In this document: positions 47,597 to 61,300 of the stretch, piece after piece
Numbering within the stretch: position 1 is the stretch's first letter
Layout of the letters: each line of letters starts with the position of its first letter
Assembly: GCF_958295425.1 (NCBI RefSeq)
Contig: NC_081154.1
Location: 10,285,766-10,349,765, forward strand
Direction of reading: 5' to 3'
Length of the DNA stretch: 64,000 nucleotides
Source: Solea solea
Taxonomy: Eukaryota > Chordata > Actinopteri > Pleuronectiformes > Soleidae
Made by a program: the position numbers and the translations under genes
The notes under the pieces: model-generated
Told to the model about the DNA's origin: nothing
Database searches by the model: none
Seen by the model: only the letters and a program-made list of their open reading frames with translations

Positions 47597-50359
47597 GCTG
47601 CTCATTCGAGCTGCTGTGAACGCTGGGTGTCTTTTCAGTGCAATTTGAAATCCAGGGCTTTGGAGGAGCTGCTACCCCATGGATCCTGATGCGAATGTGT
47701 ATGTCGGAGATGTAATTATTCTAATTTGGGCAATCAGCGTGCTCACTGTGTTTAAACGTATTTAACAAGGCACATTTTTTTGTTTAAGTCTTCGAAATTA
47801 GGTTTATGAACCAGTGCAAAACGGCATCCATTCTATTTCCCCTGCAGACAGAGTATCTATGGAAAATATTGCTGCGCAAAGGAGCAGACGATAAGAGACA
47901 GAATCAAAGTTCAGCCCCAAACCATAAACATTTTCTGAATTCAATACCAATTGACAGAAAAATGCATGGCACTTTTTAAGTGATGGATTACCATGTCTAT
48001 GAGGAGCAATCTATTCCAGCTATAGTCTAGCTGATAATCTTTACTTTTGTCTTTCTGAGTAAAGCTGTTCTTCACTGTATGCACCAGTTTCTTCAAATGT
48101 AACAAGGGAGATAAAGTAAAGGTTTGTGAAATTGGATTTCACTTTGCTTTGCCGATACTTTCAAATTCCTCCTTAAATCTTGCTCATATACTTCTAAACT
48201 CAACGTGCGGCTAAGGCAGATACACTGTGGTCTCCAGGTCAGGACTGTTGATTCAATTTGTTTGAATCAGACAGAAACATTTATCGATATGCCTGGCTGG
48301 GTCAGCTGCAAAACAAAATTACAGTTTTGCACTCCTCTTGTGTTTGGTAACAGCATTCCTTTGAGCCTATGGATCGAGTGACTCCTCTGACACCAAAGAT
48401 GCCAAAGAAATGGAAAAAAAAAAAATCAAGTTTAAATGAGGTAAGTGGAAGATTGGGAGTCAGACACGCAGCCAGAGGGGCCTTTGCTGCAGATTTTCAA
48501 TTATACTCCTCTTCAATTTTCTCTGTCTTTGGTGGCACCAATTGCACTGGCATTATGACTAAAAGCACATACAGTCAAAGAAAAGAGAATCAATGCGGGA
48601 TCCAACATCAGAACCATTTTTGAAAAACCATAACACGGGGAGAGAATATAAAAAGGGTGAATCATGTCTGCTTCTCAAGACAAGCCTCTGGAGACACTTA
48701 AGCCCGCAGCTGCAAAGCCAGACAGAACAAATCTGTATGACAATTAAAACAAAAATTTATCAAAAAAAGGACATGAAAGTGTCCTCTTATAAACCCTTTC
48801 CTCTTTGCTGAGAGCAGGCCAAGAGCACAGCTTCCAGAGCTCTAATTTGAGTAGAGAGCGGGAACCTGAAAGAGACTGCCATGATCATGGGCCACAATGA
48901 AACCGCATGGTGCCAGCTAACACTCAGGATAAAAGACTTTCTATTCCAAACAGAGAACCATTAGTTCCCCACTTTTGTCTGAGCATGCAGTCTTGAGATA
49001 GCAGCACGATGACAGAACAAAAAAAAAAAGTGGGAAATTCATTCCTGCTTCGAAAAATTCAAATCCGGTACCCAGAGCATCAAATGGCACTTGAGCCAAG
49101 TAAAATGTCAAAAAGATGTTTGCTCGTGTTTACTTCTGTGCCCATGGAAATTGGCTGCATCTTAAATGTATGAGGTCCCTGGTCATCAACAGCAAATCTA
49201 ATTTTTGTGCCAGCTTTCTTTTAGATGGGATTTTGCTGTTGGAGAAAAAAAAAGAGCACATCCTGGTATGTCGGAAAATGGAAAAAAGAAAATGATAAAT
49301 TCCATTTAGAACCTTGCTGTTTGTGGACTTAGATTATGTCTGATACAGTTTGCTACAAGACGACTTGATGGGATTTAATTAAAATTAATCAAATCGCGGT
49401 GAAACTTCTGCCACACAAACAGGAGCAACTTCACCAGACAGACAATACAAATAAAGCCAATGAAGGTTATTGGGTTTTGTAACCCTCCAACTGAGTTTGG
49501 TATTTATAAGCACACTGTATTTCCCTGTAACTGTCATTTAAATAAGGAGTATAGACATTTTCACAGTAGGCTGCGTAGTTTGCAGAGTTGTAGTGCAATG
49601 TAAAGTTTCCTTTCGCTTGGTACACGGTGCAACACAACAGCACGGAGATGGCTTTTCCCACGAGACCAACCTGAAGAACATTTTCTCTGAGAACACTTGG
49701 TCTCCTGAGGACGCCATCCCCAAAAACTGATGTCTTGTTACTTCTCTCTCTCTATCTCGGGAAGCATCGGTGTTATGCAAAACCGCTCATTTTCAAGTAA
49801 GAGAGCTGAAGAACACAGCGAGCTTCTCTCACTGTGGGAATGCAGCTAAAATAGATTCCCCAGAGCAGGATTGGGGATAATAGCAAGTTCGCCAGAAACA
49901 CACAAGTTGAACACAGTGTACGGGAGTGCAGAGAGAATGATTTTTGCGAGAACATTTTAACGGCTGTCGCCAGTTCCTTTTAGATTTCTTGCAGAATCGT
50001 TGGTAAATAAAAATGATACGTATTGTTTGTCATTTACACCTTTACTATTTTTCCACTTCTATTTCTAGGCGCAATTACCATTTGCATTTGATAACAATGG
50101 CCAGGTCAAACATCGCTCCCATGCCTAACTAGCAGTGGCGATTTTGGTCTGGAAATTCTGGTGGGGTGATGCAGTAAAATCTTATAATGCAATCCAGAAA
50201 TACCACAGATTACTCTCATACCTGGTTTTGTCTTTTCCCTCTTGAGAAATGATTAAATCATCTGATGTGGTCTCAAAGGTTTGATCGCCAACTTCTGCTC
50301 AAGTAGTAAAGTGCTAGATCGCACACTAGCTAGGTAATAAACACGATTCATCATGCAAA
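47597..50359. other. non-coding stretch, no gene recognised
   Basis: No supported gene. The frames at 48,369-48,811 and 49,467-49,955 have no resemblance to known proteins. A segment starting CAGTGGCGATTTTGG at 50,133 resembles a hAT-type element terminus, but its partner end was not found. Confidence 0.45.
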
Positions 50360-50383
50360 GAATGAATGAATGAATGAATGAAT
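50360..50383 (+). repeat. (GAAT)n microsatellite
   Basis: Five to six GAAT units. The same motif forms the tail of the nested SINE at 37,476-37,497, so this could be the tail of another degraded copy, but upstream sequence is not recognisably that element. Confidence 0.85.
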
Positions 50384-53300
50384 AATATGTATGTAAGCCT
50401 AGCTGCAGTGCCCGCCCCTTGCTTCAAATCAGCCAATGAGAAGCGCTCTGGGGCCCTGAACTTCAGGCCCCAATGCCGAAACTGCAGGCGTGCATGCACA
50501 CGCAGCAGTTCACCAGTCCACAACACTTTAAAAAAAAATAAAAAATATCACTAATTAATGTTTGTCTAAGGAGCTTACAGGACTAAAAATCTAAATGTCA
50601 GGACAGATCTCTCTGAGCTGCGTCTCCCTCCCGTCATGTCCGTCGCCTTCTCTCTTCTTTCTGTACACATCCCTGTGTGCTAGCTGTTTCTCTGTCTCCA
50701 CGCCACTTTTCCCTCTGGTTCTTAGGATACGCAGATGACACGGAGCTTGGCCAGACAAAGTGATTCCACGGTGGGCAAGGTCTGCCGGGGCGAGATAGCT
50801 TAGACAAAGTGTCACCGCCGTTTGCTAGATGCGGGCGGCGGAGTGAAGGAAGGCCCGAGCCGGGGGTGTCGGTGAGGAAACACAGAGAGATAGAGAGGGA
50901 CAGGCAGGGAGACAGAGCATGGAACCAAGGTTTAAATACACACAGACAAGTATGGAGTTCCTGCCTAATGAGACTCAGAGGAGAGAGAACTTTCTTTAAT
51001 GTACTTTGTTTCATCCCTTTCCTTGAACACCTCTATTAAGTCCAAGTGGAAGTTTGCCAGCTCTGGCTGAATGAGGAAATACACACCTTGAAGAAAATCT
51101 GTGCTGACCCACTTCCTCTAGATAACTGACACACTGAGGGAAGGTAAATACGCACACACACACTACCACCTCTGAGGCACACACAGATAAAAATAGGTGC
51201 ACACACACACACACCAAAGCTCGGTTCCCTGAGACTTTGTAGCTCTCAGATAACGACACACTGGATATAGGCTGGCCCATATTGATCCAGACAGACGTCT
51301 ACCTCGGGTTTCGTCCTTTACACACATCCTTTGCCATCCATCCTTCTATGATTTCTCCATTGTGAAGCAATAAAGTTTCCGACGTAGACTGTGAGATCTG
51401 CCCAGCCCGAGGTGACGGCCTTGTGTCCAGCTGTCACACATGCTCTCCCCCCCGTGTCTGTTGTGGAATGTGTGTTATGTGTTTGTGCGACTGACACACT
51501 GACTGACACGTGTCCCAGTTTCATAAAGCAAGCGTGTAGAATGAGGGACAAGTTGGACGGACATTTTTTTTGTGGTAGTGGCATGGCGTCACATTTATGG
51601 CAAAAGTCGTGAGAGCAGTAAAACGTGCTCACGGGCAAATAATATTACTGCACGCGTGCGGAAATTAGCATTGTGAGTCAACCGCACTTTTGACAGTTTG
51701 GGGGTGGAGACCAAGGAGGGGCACCAGCCCTCTTATGATTGGTCACAACAGAAGTAGTGCTTAGTTGTTTCTCACTCGCAGCTGTCCGAACTGCTAGCGT
51801 TTGTTTAATATGCGCGAGGGACCCATATTTCCACGCACCATGTTAATATCTGTATCTATATCATATCTATATGAGCACGTTTCACTGCTCGCGCAACAAA
51901 TTCGCCATAAATTTGAAGCCAAAGCCATATTTTTAAATTTGCGTGTTCTCAAACAGTAAAAAAAAAAACAAAAAACATCTAGATCATCATAGAAAGAACA
52001 CGCATGTTGAAGATGTCGCCTCTGACGACTTGTGTTGGGAATATGGGAATAATCGGGGGAAAAAGTAAAAACAACACACTTGCAGCACAAAAGATAAAAA
52101 GGAAAAAAAAACAGACTTACGTGTGATATAGAATCTCAAAAACAGCAGAACACAGTACTCACATTCATCTGCTGTACCCTGGGACATGGGTGGCATTTAT
52201 TCTGGAAGACTGAAGTGTACTTTAGAGACTCTACAGTTCTCCTTTTTTAAAAGGGATTTTACTACAGCACCACACAGCTGTGGCACTCTGTGTGTGTTTG
52301 CGTGAGCTAGAAAGAGGGAGATAAGTGGAAGAGAAAACACTAAATGGCACCACTGCACGATGCCAACCAGTCCAGTCATCCCCAAGTCATTACCAGATGG
52401 ATTAACACATGCACAGACCGCTACGCGAGAAACATCCAACAGCGAGTGTGCGCCGTGCACCCGGTTACGACAAAAGACACAAACACGCTTACACACACTT
52501 CCACTCTGCACACCCGGTGCACATGGATTGGCAGAGTAGTTAAACATCCCGCACAGGCACATGCATGGCATCACAGACTAAGGACTGCTTGGCCGACTTT
52601 GAGGACTGCGTTGTTTGGGTGTCACCTGAACCTGCATATCAAAGTCTGGCACACAGCAGTGCAACAATTCCAGGCTGCTGATGGAACGGAGCTCTAATGT
52701 ACCAGGAAGGCGGAAGCTGTTCCTTTAGGGCACGGTGCCTTCAGTGAAATCCCTCTCTACCTCTGCTGCCTGCCAGCCTGCTGCCGTGGCATGCCGACCC
52801 CTGACCCAGTTGTTCTGGCACTATTGATGAATGAGGGGGCCGCAGTCCGTGAGTCACAAAAGATAGAGGCTGGAGCTGGAGCTGGTGCGTACGTCTTTGC
52901 ACGTGTGTGCGTGGGACGCTGCTGAGGCAGCCGAGCGAGTGAATATGCGAACATGAAAGTGTTCGCGTGCGTGCGGCTGTAATAAGCAAGAGCAACAAGT
53001 TAAGACAATTTCTATTGAGTGTGAGAGAAAGGCGAACTCAGCCAACAAGGTGGATGGCTCTGAACAAAATGTGTGATTTCTTTCTTTCTGGTGTGGTTTT
53101 TGCTTCCTGGCCCAATAAAAAATGAAAAGGAGTCATTTAAGGCTGTTCCGTTTTATTCCACCCCGTCTGTATTTTTAATATATGTTGTCTATTTAGCACT
53201 TACCAACACTGCAGCAAAGAAACATCACATTTCCAAGTCCAACAGGTCGAAAGACAAAGCCTCTTGCACTTGATTTGCAACAGGTCTAAATGTCCATGAA

Positions 53301-55899
53301 ATATCCGTGACTTGCCTCCTCGTTCAGCTTTTACCCGTTTTCATTTATGAGTATTTTTTTTTAGATGTTTGCAATTTCAGCAAAGCCAAAGTTAGCGGTA
53401 AGGTAAGCCGGATAGTTAAATTGTGCGGCCACACATATTTCTTGCCCTGTTGCATGTGGTGCAGTGATGAAATACGATTTGATGCCTCATTTCCATTTCA
53501 TCTCCCGCGTGTCATCCTCTGCATATGTCACTGTTTAGTCGTTTCCTCAAAGACAGGCGGTCTGCCTCTTGGTCCCTGTCAGCAGGAAATCCTCAGTCTG
53601 TAGGAGGCATTTGTTTTGGAGAACAGGGGGGTGAATTTAGATGAGGGGCCGTTGTGATCGCAACGGCTTTTCATTCGAATTTGCATGCACATGAAACTAT
53701 TCTTTTCCTGTCTTCATTCGAATAAGAGGAAGCAAAACAAACGGACTGACCGGGTATCGATTATTACGCTTCTCCAACAACGGAGAACAAACACAGTTTG
53801 GGATTTACATATTGACACACGGTTTGTTTGTCACTAGACCTTGCGGTCGGCGTCGCTCGGTGCGAGCGAACTGAAACTTTCGCAATCGAAGAAAGCTCAA
53901 GCTCTGGAAAGACTTATTTTGGCAGCTGTGTCAATATGTGCCAATGCTAAGTACATCCACAGTACATGAAAAGCCATGGCACGGGGTACATTATGATCGC
54001 TGACTGGGTCGTGTTACATCAGGCTGAGGCATTGATTTTCCCTTTTTTTCGCTTCAGACTTCACACTTCACTGCACTTCTTCTGTAGACGCACAAACCAA
54101 ATGCACAAGCTTAAAAAAACAACTTTAATCTTCAAACGTACCTTTAATAAACGCTGTGTGTTGGTTGTGTTGGTTGAGCTCTTTTTCTGAGATGTCTTTG
54201 ATTCATTTTGTCTTTTATCACCGAGTAAGACATAAGCACAACGTTTTTTTTTTTTTACTTACACTATTCTGATGTGAAAATATCCCCATGGTTACAAAAT
54301 ACCTTAATTACATGTGATTTCTCCTTGACAGTTGCCATGAACAGCAGCAGTTTGGCTTTTGAATTGAAAATGTCACCAATCCAGTGTCGCACATTCCAAT
54401 AATTTGATCCGTGATGCGTTTGCTTTTGAATCGCAGACGCAGAACCTTTCAAAAGCACACGTGGAAGCACACAAAGACCCCCTGTTTTTCTTTCAACCAC
54501 AGAAACCAGGATAGGGTTAAAATCCCACTTAGCAAAGCCTAAAGTGGACTGGGAGCAGTTGCTGTTGTGCTCCTGCAGAGCCCTTACGATAATGAGCAAC
54601 GAAGATTTAAATACAAAAATCAACTTGAAACATGCATGATAATGAGCTTCCCCCGATCTATGTGCACTCCAGATGACTCGCCGTGTTCGTGCACACGTAC
54701 AGGAGTATGGGTGTCAACTGAAAGCGAGAGTCAAGTCTGCTTTCCCCACTGCCTGACCCTGGCGCGGTGCATGTTCCGAGTTCAAAGCCGTTGGCCTGGG
54801 TCTCGCAGCGCACAGCTCGATGTCTGGCCTGAATGTCTAATGACATGGGCAGCTGGTCCCTACAGACCCGCTGGCACTGGGCAGCCTTGTACATTGTGTG
54901 GGCTTAGTGATGTGTTTGCAAATACCAACAGCTGTTCTCATCACACCAATATCCCCCTTACTCACAGACACGCCTGACAGAAAGAAAAGATGAAGTCCAG
55001 GTTGCAGAACAACATCTGGCACATTAATACCGCTTGCTTCACTCTTTGCTCCAGTCAGAGCAGCGCCCGCCGCTTCAGGAACAGTTATCTTCAAAAGGTC
55101 CTCAAAGAACCACCGTGTTAGACTTAATCAAAAACATCACCGACAATAAAACAGCAGTCCTTTCAGCTTTCAACCGGGGGCATTTATCCCACTTGCCCAC
55201 AGGGTTACAGCACGTTGCTTCACATGTCGGCGATTTTTCAAAGTAATATCTGTGCTTTTAGTCTCACCTCCACTGAGCCAGATGATGCCACTGGTGTGGA
55301 CCTATTCATTTAACTCTGGGAAATCTTTGCTCATTGATGTCTGAATTAAACCGAAGTAAGGACTGTGCACGTGGTTCCAACTGAATATGTGTGTTAAATG
55401 AATGGCCAATGAGTATCTACTGCATTGGAGCTCCTTTTGCAGTTTAAAGCTACGGCAGTGTTAAGACACCCTAAAGTAGTATCCGGTCTACTGACGACAA
55501 AATGCACAGCCTCACCCTGCACTACCGGGTGGACAAAAATGAAGTCACTAAGTCCATGGGAGTTTTCATGTTGACCTCTGTGATTAAATTGTGGTAAGAT
55601 TAGATCAGCGCAAGGGTATAAATCAATTTCTAAAGCTCTGTGTTCTCCCAGGAACACAGTGGCTTTAATAATTGTAGAATAAAATAAGAAAATACCAGAA
55701 CTTTTCTTGATTTAGTGGACCACCAAAACTTGAAATTGGACCTTACTTCATTAGTGCCCATAAACGGCAGCATGGAGTGTACAGAATTAAGTCCATATAT
55801 ATTATGAGCTATACATACAATTTTTCTATATATTGAAGTCAACCTTCAGTGAAATAAAAACTGTGTTATTTGATATATGCTGTATACAATTGCATGTGG
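50384..55899. other. non-coding stretch, no gene recognised
   Basis: No supported gene in 5.5 kb. A GC-box-like CCCGCCCC (50,411-50,418) lies about 14 bp before an AGCCAATGAG CCAAT-type word (50,431-50,440), but nothing coding follows. The long overlapping frames at 50,634-51,280, 52,197-52,697 and 54,567-55,094 lie on both strands and have no domains. Short (CA)n tracts occur near 51,160-51,215. Confidence 0.45.
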
Positions 55900-55907
55900 A
55901 ACATAAC
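55900..55907. repeat. 8-bp target-site duplication of hAT MITE, left copy
   Basis: AACATAAC here is repeated exactly at 56,341-56,348, on the other side of the element. Eight-base duplications are the hallmark of hAT-superfamily insertion. Confidence 0.9.
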
Positions 55908-56340
55908 TAGGGCTGCAACTAACGATTACTTACTAATAATTCGATGAATCTGTCGATTATTTTTTGCGACGAATCGATTATTAATCGGATAAATGAACTT
56001 ACTTGGCGTGAATCTCCGTGCAGCGCGAGATCAGCTGTGCACATTTTGCATCTAACGCTGTTCCTTTGAAGGCGTTCATGTAAAGGGCTCCCATACTTTT
56101 GACGACTTGGGTCGTACATTTATCTCTCTGCAATGTCCGCCTCCATTTCTGCATTGGTTCTCTTCGTCTTCTTCTTCTCGGCATCCAGCCTAATGCTGCT
56201 TATTGCCACAGCTTTGGTTGGCTTACTGACCCACGGGGTTAGCAACTGTACGTGTAATAAAGCAGACCCAACTAATTGATTATTAAAAGTTGCCAACTAT
56301 TTTAATTATCGATTTTAAACGATTAGTTGTTGCAGCCCTA
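55908..56340. mobile_element. non-autonomous hAT-type MITE
   Basis: A 433-bp element with terminal inverted repeats TAGGGCTGCAAC at the left and GTTGCAGCCCTA at the right. The subterminal parts are AT-rich and carry ACTAACGATT/ACGATTAGT-type words, and the insertion is flanked by a perfect 8-bp duplication. The TAGGGCTGCAACTAACGATT end is familiar from abundant hAT MITEs of vertebrates. It has no transposase frame: the 60-66-codon frames inside (55,919-56,184, minus strand) are too short. It would have depended on a transposase supplied elsewhere. The intact ends and duplication suggest a moderately recent insertion. Confidence 0.9.
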
Positions 56341-56348
56341 AACATAAC

Positions 56349-57104
56349 CACATGACACCATCAAAATATAATATTAACATATTAACAATACTAAAACACA
56401 TGAAAACAGAACATTACATTTGAATACGCCAGATTAGCCACAGAGCTGTAGCTGTAGGCAGGGCTCCTGTCCAGGGCTTTGGAACCGTCACATAGGTTGC
56501 TGTAGCACTGACGTGACTTCTGATGCATCCACCTGAGCCAAGACACGTAAATGAGCTGCATCAGGCAACCGGGGACAGTGTTTCACCGTGAGAGGAAACG
56601 ACCTTGGCTCGCGACCTTTTAATTGTACATTATGTGACAAACTAATTGAAAAGCGGCATCGTCGCAAAAAAAGACAAACACGTTACACTAAAGCGCGAGC
56701 AGAGGAGAGGAAATGGACTTTAGAAATAACGTATGGATTTCAGTGACAGTATCTGCCCGGTGCTGGAGCTCGGCCAGACCGATTCATCTCTTGCAATGTT
56801 GTTGATAATAGTTAAGATGAAGCGTAGGACGGTGGGAGTGCAGAGGGACCGTGGGAGGAAGAAGAAAGGACACAAGGGGGCCCCGAAGGAGAGGAGGATG
56901 TAAAATAGGAGGAGGTGTGACTGGAAGAGGAGAAGAGAGAGAGATAGTCGTGCTTATTCCTTCCACTGTGTGCTTTGTAGTGTTCAGACAGAATCCAAGG
57001 TGAAGCAAACCTTAAATGTATTACAAAAAATGTGTCTCTGCAGGGAGACCTGTAGGTGTCCAATCCCAAAGTGGCTGTACATTAGGGGGCTGTCTTTACT
57101 ATCG
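56349..57104. other. non-coding stretch with purine-rich patch
   Basis: No gene was recognised. Positions 56,820-56,950 are strongly purine-rich on the plus strand (GGAGG, GAAGAAG, GAGAGAGA), which produces Pro/Ser/Leu-rich frames on the other strand that should not be taken as genes. Confidence 0.45.
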
Positions 57105-57129
57105 TCTCTCTCTCTCTCTCTCCATCTCT

Positions 57130-57161
<32 letters not shown>
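57105..57161. repeat. compound (CT)n and (AC)n microsatellite
   Basis: (CT)n at 57,105-57,121 is followed after a short spacer by (AC)n at 57,133-57,161. Both frames over it are artefactual. Confidence 0.93.
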
Positions 57162-57162
<1 letters not shown>

Positions 57163-58313
57163 CGTGGCTGCTGCCAGTAAGACTTTTGCTTCGTCAGTAA
57201 ACAGTTGACCGTCCTTGTCAGTGAAATGTTTATGTAGCTGGCCATAGTCCTGGTGAAGCTGGCACAGGGAGCTGGCTCTGTAGATAAGACTACAGATGAA
57301 AGAGGAGCGTGATGATAAATAATGACACGAAGCCACCAAAGAATAATTACGTGGCGAAAAAACAGAGCGAAAGCGGGATATTTAAAGTCGCCAGAGGGAG
57401 ATTAGCAAAGTGTGTGTTTTTAAGACTTATGGCCGCGTGCCATCGGATGAGACTGATAAGCATCTGGGCTAACTGCTGCTCGAACTCATCTCACTCGGCC
57501 AAAATGGCAGAATGAGCTCGAGCACATGCTGCAAGGTCAACTCACCAGTGAGGCATTTTGGATGACGGCGCAGAAAACAGGTATTTATCCGCCCGAACGC
57601 ACACACACACACACACGTAAACAATCAGCGCAGCTCTTCACGTCCTCACTTCAGTCTTCCTCGAGTCTTAATGTCGTTCTTTTTATGACTGTTTATTCTT
57701 TCACTTGAGTCATCGCATCCAAATGCCTCAATTAGACTAATTACGCCAGACCCTCCCCGGCAGTGATTGAGATGGTAAAGTGCAAACATGGACAGACAAC
57801 AAATCTGTTGTAAACCTTTCTGTCCTTGACTTTAATGTTCGAATACTGGCTCATTTTAATAATAATAACTCTTGTTGATACCTTTTGTTATTTTGGCACC
57901 AGGATGCCAACATTTTTTGGGCTGTTTTGCCAGCAGAGAGAAATCAAGACATTCCCTAAATGTCATTATAATTATGACTGAAAGGATGAAGAGTCCATAC
58001 AATAAAAACCAACTCTTGGCTTTCCGACACCTGTGATCCTGCACACGTTTCCTCATCCTCAGCCAGGTTCCTCCTAGAAAGTTGGCCTGTCTGCGTCTTT
58101 CCTCCAGGTTGTGACTGTTGCAAATCCATTACATCAGATAAAGGAGGGGACAGAAATCTGATGCTGCTTTCCATCCCTGAGGGGGGTCGACATAGACGAC
58201 CAGATGAGAAACGGGGGATTACTACACTCTCTCCTTATTAAGGCTCCACAGAAGGGGGTCCTTGTCATCAACTCTTAGAGTAATCTGATTGAAAGTGATT
58301 GAGAAGAGGCAGC
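57162..58313. other. non-coding stretch, no gene recognised
   Basis: No supported gene. A short (AC)n lies at 57,600-57,616. The small frames on both strands overlap and lack domains. Confidence 0.45.
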
Positions 58314-58347
58314 GTGTGTGTGTGTGTGTGTGTGTGGGGGGGGGGGG
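58314..58347 (+). repeat. (GT)n followed by G12
   Basis: About 11 GT units run directly into a 12-base G homopolymer. As with the G18 tract, the length may be unreliable in an assembly. Confidence 0.93.
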
Positions 58348-61300
58348 TTGAAGGATTGTCAAAACAGCCCCGTCACTGTTTTGTCTCAAGTCCAAATCTC
58401 AGAGAACAACAAGGCCAAATGTACAATAACACAAGAGAAATGGCACGGAGCCAGGCTGTGGTAAGCCTCATATTTGTCAGGCCCCACAGTGAGCAAAAGG
58501 CCAGTCGGCAAACTAATAATCCCCCATTTGAATAATGGTTGTTATTTTATTTCACTCCCAGCATCTCTCAATTTAGGCTGGTTATAATTTCCTCTTTTAT
58601 CGATGGATGAGCTCCCACAGCCTATGAAGGTTCAATCTGCATCTCTCTCCAGACCAATTGAATGTTAAGTGAGGGCAATCATAGATCATTTTCCTCCTTC
58701 CAGCACCTTCCCACCCTTTTCGTCACTGTCTTGCTATCTCCCTTTGTTCCAGTCTCTCACTTGTTATTCTCTCCCTCCCTGTCTGCGAGGCGTCGTCTCT
58801 GAACGCTGAGCCCACCCACCCGCCCGCCCCTCACGAGCCACGGCTGATTGTGACAGGAGACGTTTAAAGGTGAAGGCCGCTAAGATGAAACACGGCAAGA
58901 AGTCAGGCGACATTACCCCGTTCTCCATTTCCATTTAGCTTGCACAACAGATTTCTTTTTCTTGAAAACTGCTTGAACAGACAGAAAACAATAAAAGGAG
59001 GGGAAGCAAAGGCAGTAGACAGAGGAATATAGAATCTCTTATTAAAAAAAAAAATGTCTAGCATAAATCCAGCACCAAAGGATAAAAAGTAAAGTTCATT
59101 TGCCACCATTACGATACCGACAGCTGCACAGAGCCTGGGCACATGACAGGGGATCAAAGCCACGGACGCAGACGCTTCCAAGATATGCTGTGGTAATGGG
59201 ATTTGAGGCAGGGCTGCACTACAGCTCTGCTAACAACTTGGAACAGAGTGCAACTCTCTTCACAGGTTTTTGGAGGAGCACAAGTAATCTGCCTTGCCTT
59301 GTGTCAGTGGCCGAACACCGTTTCTCTCCACCGCTGGACCCTAAATCTTTAAATAGATAATGCGGCAGCAAAAATGACAGGAAAATGTTTGACATTTGAG
59401 AAAAAAAGTGCTTATTCACGGCCTCGCTGTGAGTTAAATGAGAAAAATCAATGCTTGCCACGACAAAGTAAACCAGCAGAAAGCCCAGGAAGCCGGCACC
59501 CCCACAGCTGTTCATCAAGGAACAGTTACAGCCCCTAACTACGCATAAAAAAAACCCAGCTTAATACATACATTTCTATTCAAGGAAAGAACCGAGCCAA
59601 CAAAATAAATTGCAACAACAACATTTGTCATTTTTGACTTTTGACAAGTTTTAAGACTTTACGGCGGACCTCAGATCCGCTGAAAAGTTTTTAACTTGCT
59701 GGAGGTGATTCTGGTACTTAAAGTCTCGGGCTATCATTAAGTTACACACTTATCACATCATTCTTACCTGCTCATCAAACTTACATAGTGCAAGGACAGA
59801 GGTTCAGGGAGAAGAGAGACAAGATTTTTGAAACTTTTCCTTTAGGGCAAAAATAGCATCGGCGTTGCTTTAAAAAGTGAGCTTTTGAAGCAGTTTTTGT
59901 TACTTATTCATAAGAATCAACATGCTATAAAATTACAGTCAATCTATATGGAAGGTTATAAACCGGCACAACTTTCTGACAGCGAGATAAGACACTCATT
60001 ATGACGAATACATATTTGTGCCGCAATTAACCTTCAGAGGGGTGTACACTCGCTGTTAATAGTTTCCCTCCGATTGCGTTTGACTCTGCTGAAGGGTTTA
60101 ACACATCACTGTCACATCACTGTCTCATATAGCTCGCTGAGTCGGAGGTCACGTCACAACAACAACGTCCTCACCTGTTCTGCTGTTTGTCAAAGCCGCG
60201 TCTCGACAATTCGTTGGAAATGGAACAGCTAACCAATGACGTTTGTTTTTTTCCTAACTATTCTTAGACAGAGTTGTCGCCGAGGTTAATTAAGACAAAG
60301 ACTGAAGTTCGGCTTAGTTAATTTGACGGCGTAATATTTACTCCCACTTACTACTTGCATCTCCATCACTTTGCCTTCTTCTCTCTAACAAGTATTTGTC
60401 AGAGAGATGGAACTTCAGTGTTTTTACCTCTAACACTGGCGATGTTACTGCCACGTATGGAGACAAAAACACGTTGCAACTGTTTCTGTCAGACGGTGTT
60501 ACATCAAATGGACACTACCTGTCCAGAACCAAGCAAGAGGAGTGGGAAACAGCCAATAACGGACCCATTGCATGAGTCCAAATGATGGAACATGTTGCTC
60601 CTCCCTGGTCTGGATGTGCACTAAGGAATTTGTTCCTGTGCAAAAGGGTAAGAGGAAGTTTTGATTGGAATCAAAGGTTTCTGATGAAAAAGAAATTGGG
60701 TACCAGTGAGCCGGAGTGTTCAAAAGCCATGACTAACTAAAGTCAAAGAAGAAAAAAAAAGAAGAAAGATGAGGCATGATGGGGAAAAAAAAAAGAAAAA
60801 AAGAAGAGACAGAAACGAATCTTGCTTCAGAATATATTGAACATCAAGATTAAAGATGCGGCGCGTGAAAAGGGTAGAGCGGTGTATCTGTGAGTGCACT
60901 TCTCTTTACAAGTGTAAATGTTGGCAGTTATGGAACTGTGAGGTGCTTTGGATAAATGTATGGTAAAAGACCTGTCACTTTGCAGTATTTGCATTTGTGC
61001 TGAAGTTCGCAGACTGCTGGGCTGGCATTTTATCAGCATCATGCACTGGCTGCTTTTATGTGAATTATTGAATTTTCTTTTTTTTTTCTCTCTTTTGCTG
61101 CATATGAATAGGTCAAGAGAGCTGACACAGCACAGGGAAATGCAGGATATACTGTAGCCGTCAGTTTAACTGAGGTTTTTTTTAGTTTTTTTCATACAGC
61201 AGGGAAACAGAAAAGTCTTAATCTACCAACGTTTGCTTCCAGTGAGATGTCTGTAGGTAATGTCTGTAGGCGAGGGAGATGAAAACTCCATTTGCCTACA

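Noticed and set aside
50133..50175. hAT-type terminus CAGTGGCGATTTTGG
   Set aside because: No matching inverted end and no 8-bp duplication found nearby; insufficient for a mobile-element call.
52344..52697. 117-codon frame opposed by a 125-codon frame on the other strand
   Set aside because: Mutually antisense frames without domain signatures or repeats of known families; typical chance overlap in GC-balanced DNA.
56784..57069. Pro/Ser-rich minus-strand frames suggesting a low-complexity exon
   Set aside because: They derive from a purine-rich plus-strand patch and several conflicting frames are open over the same bases.
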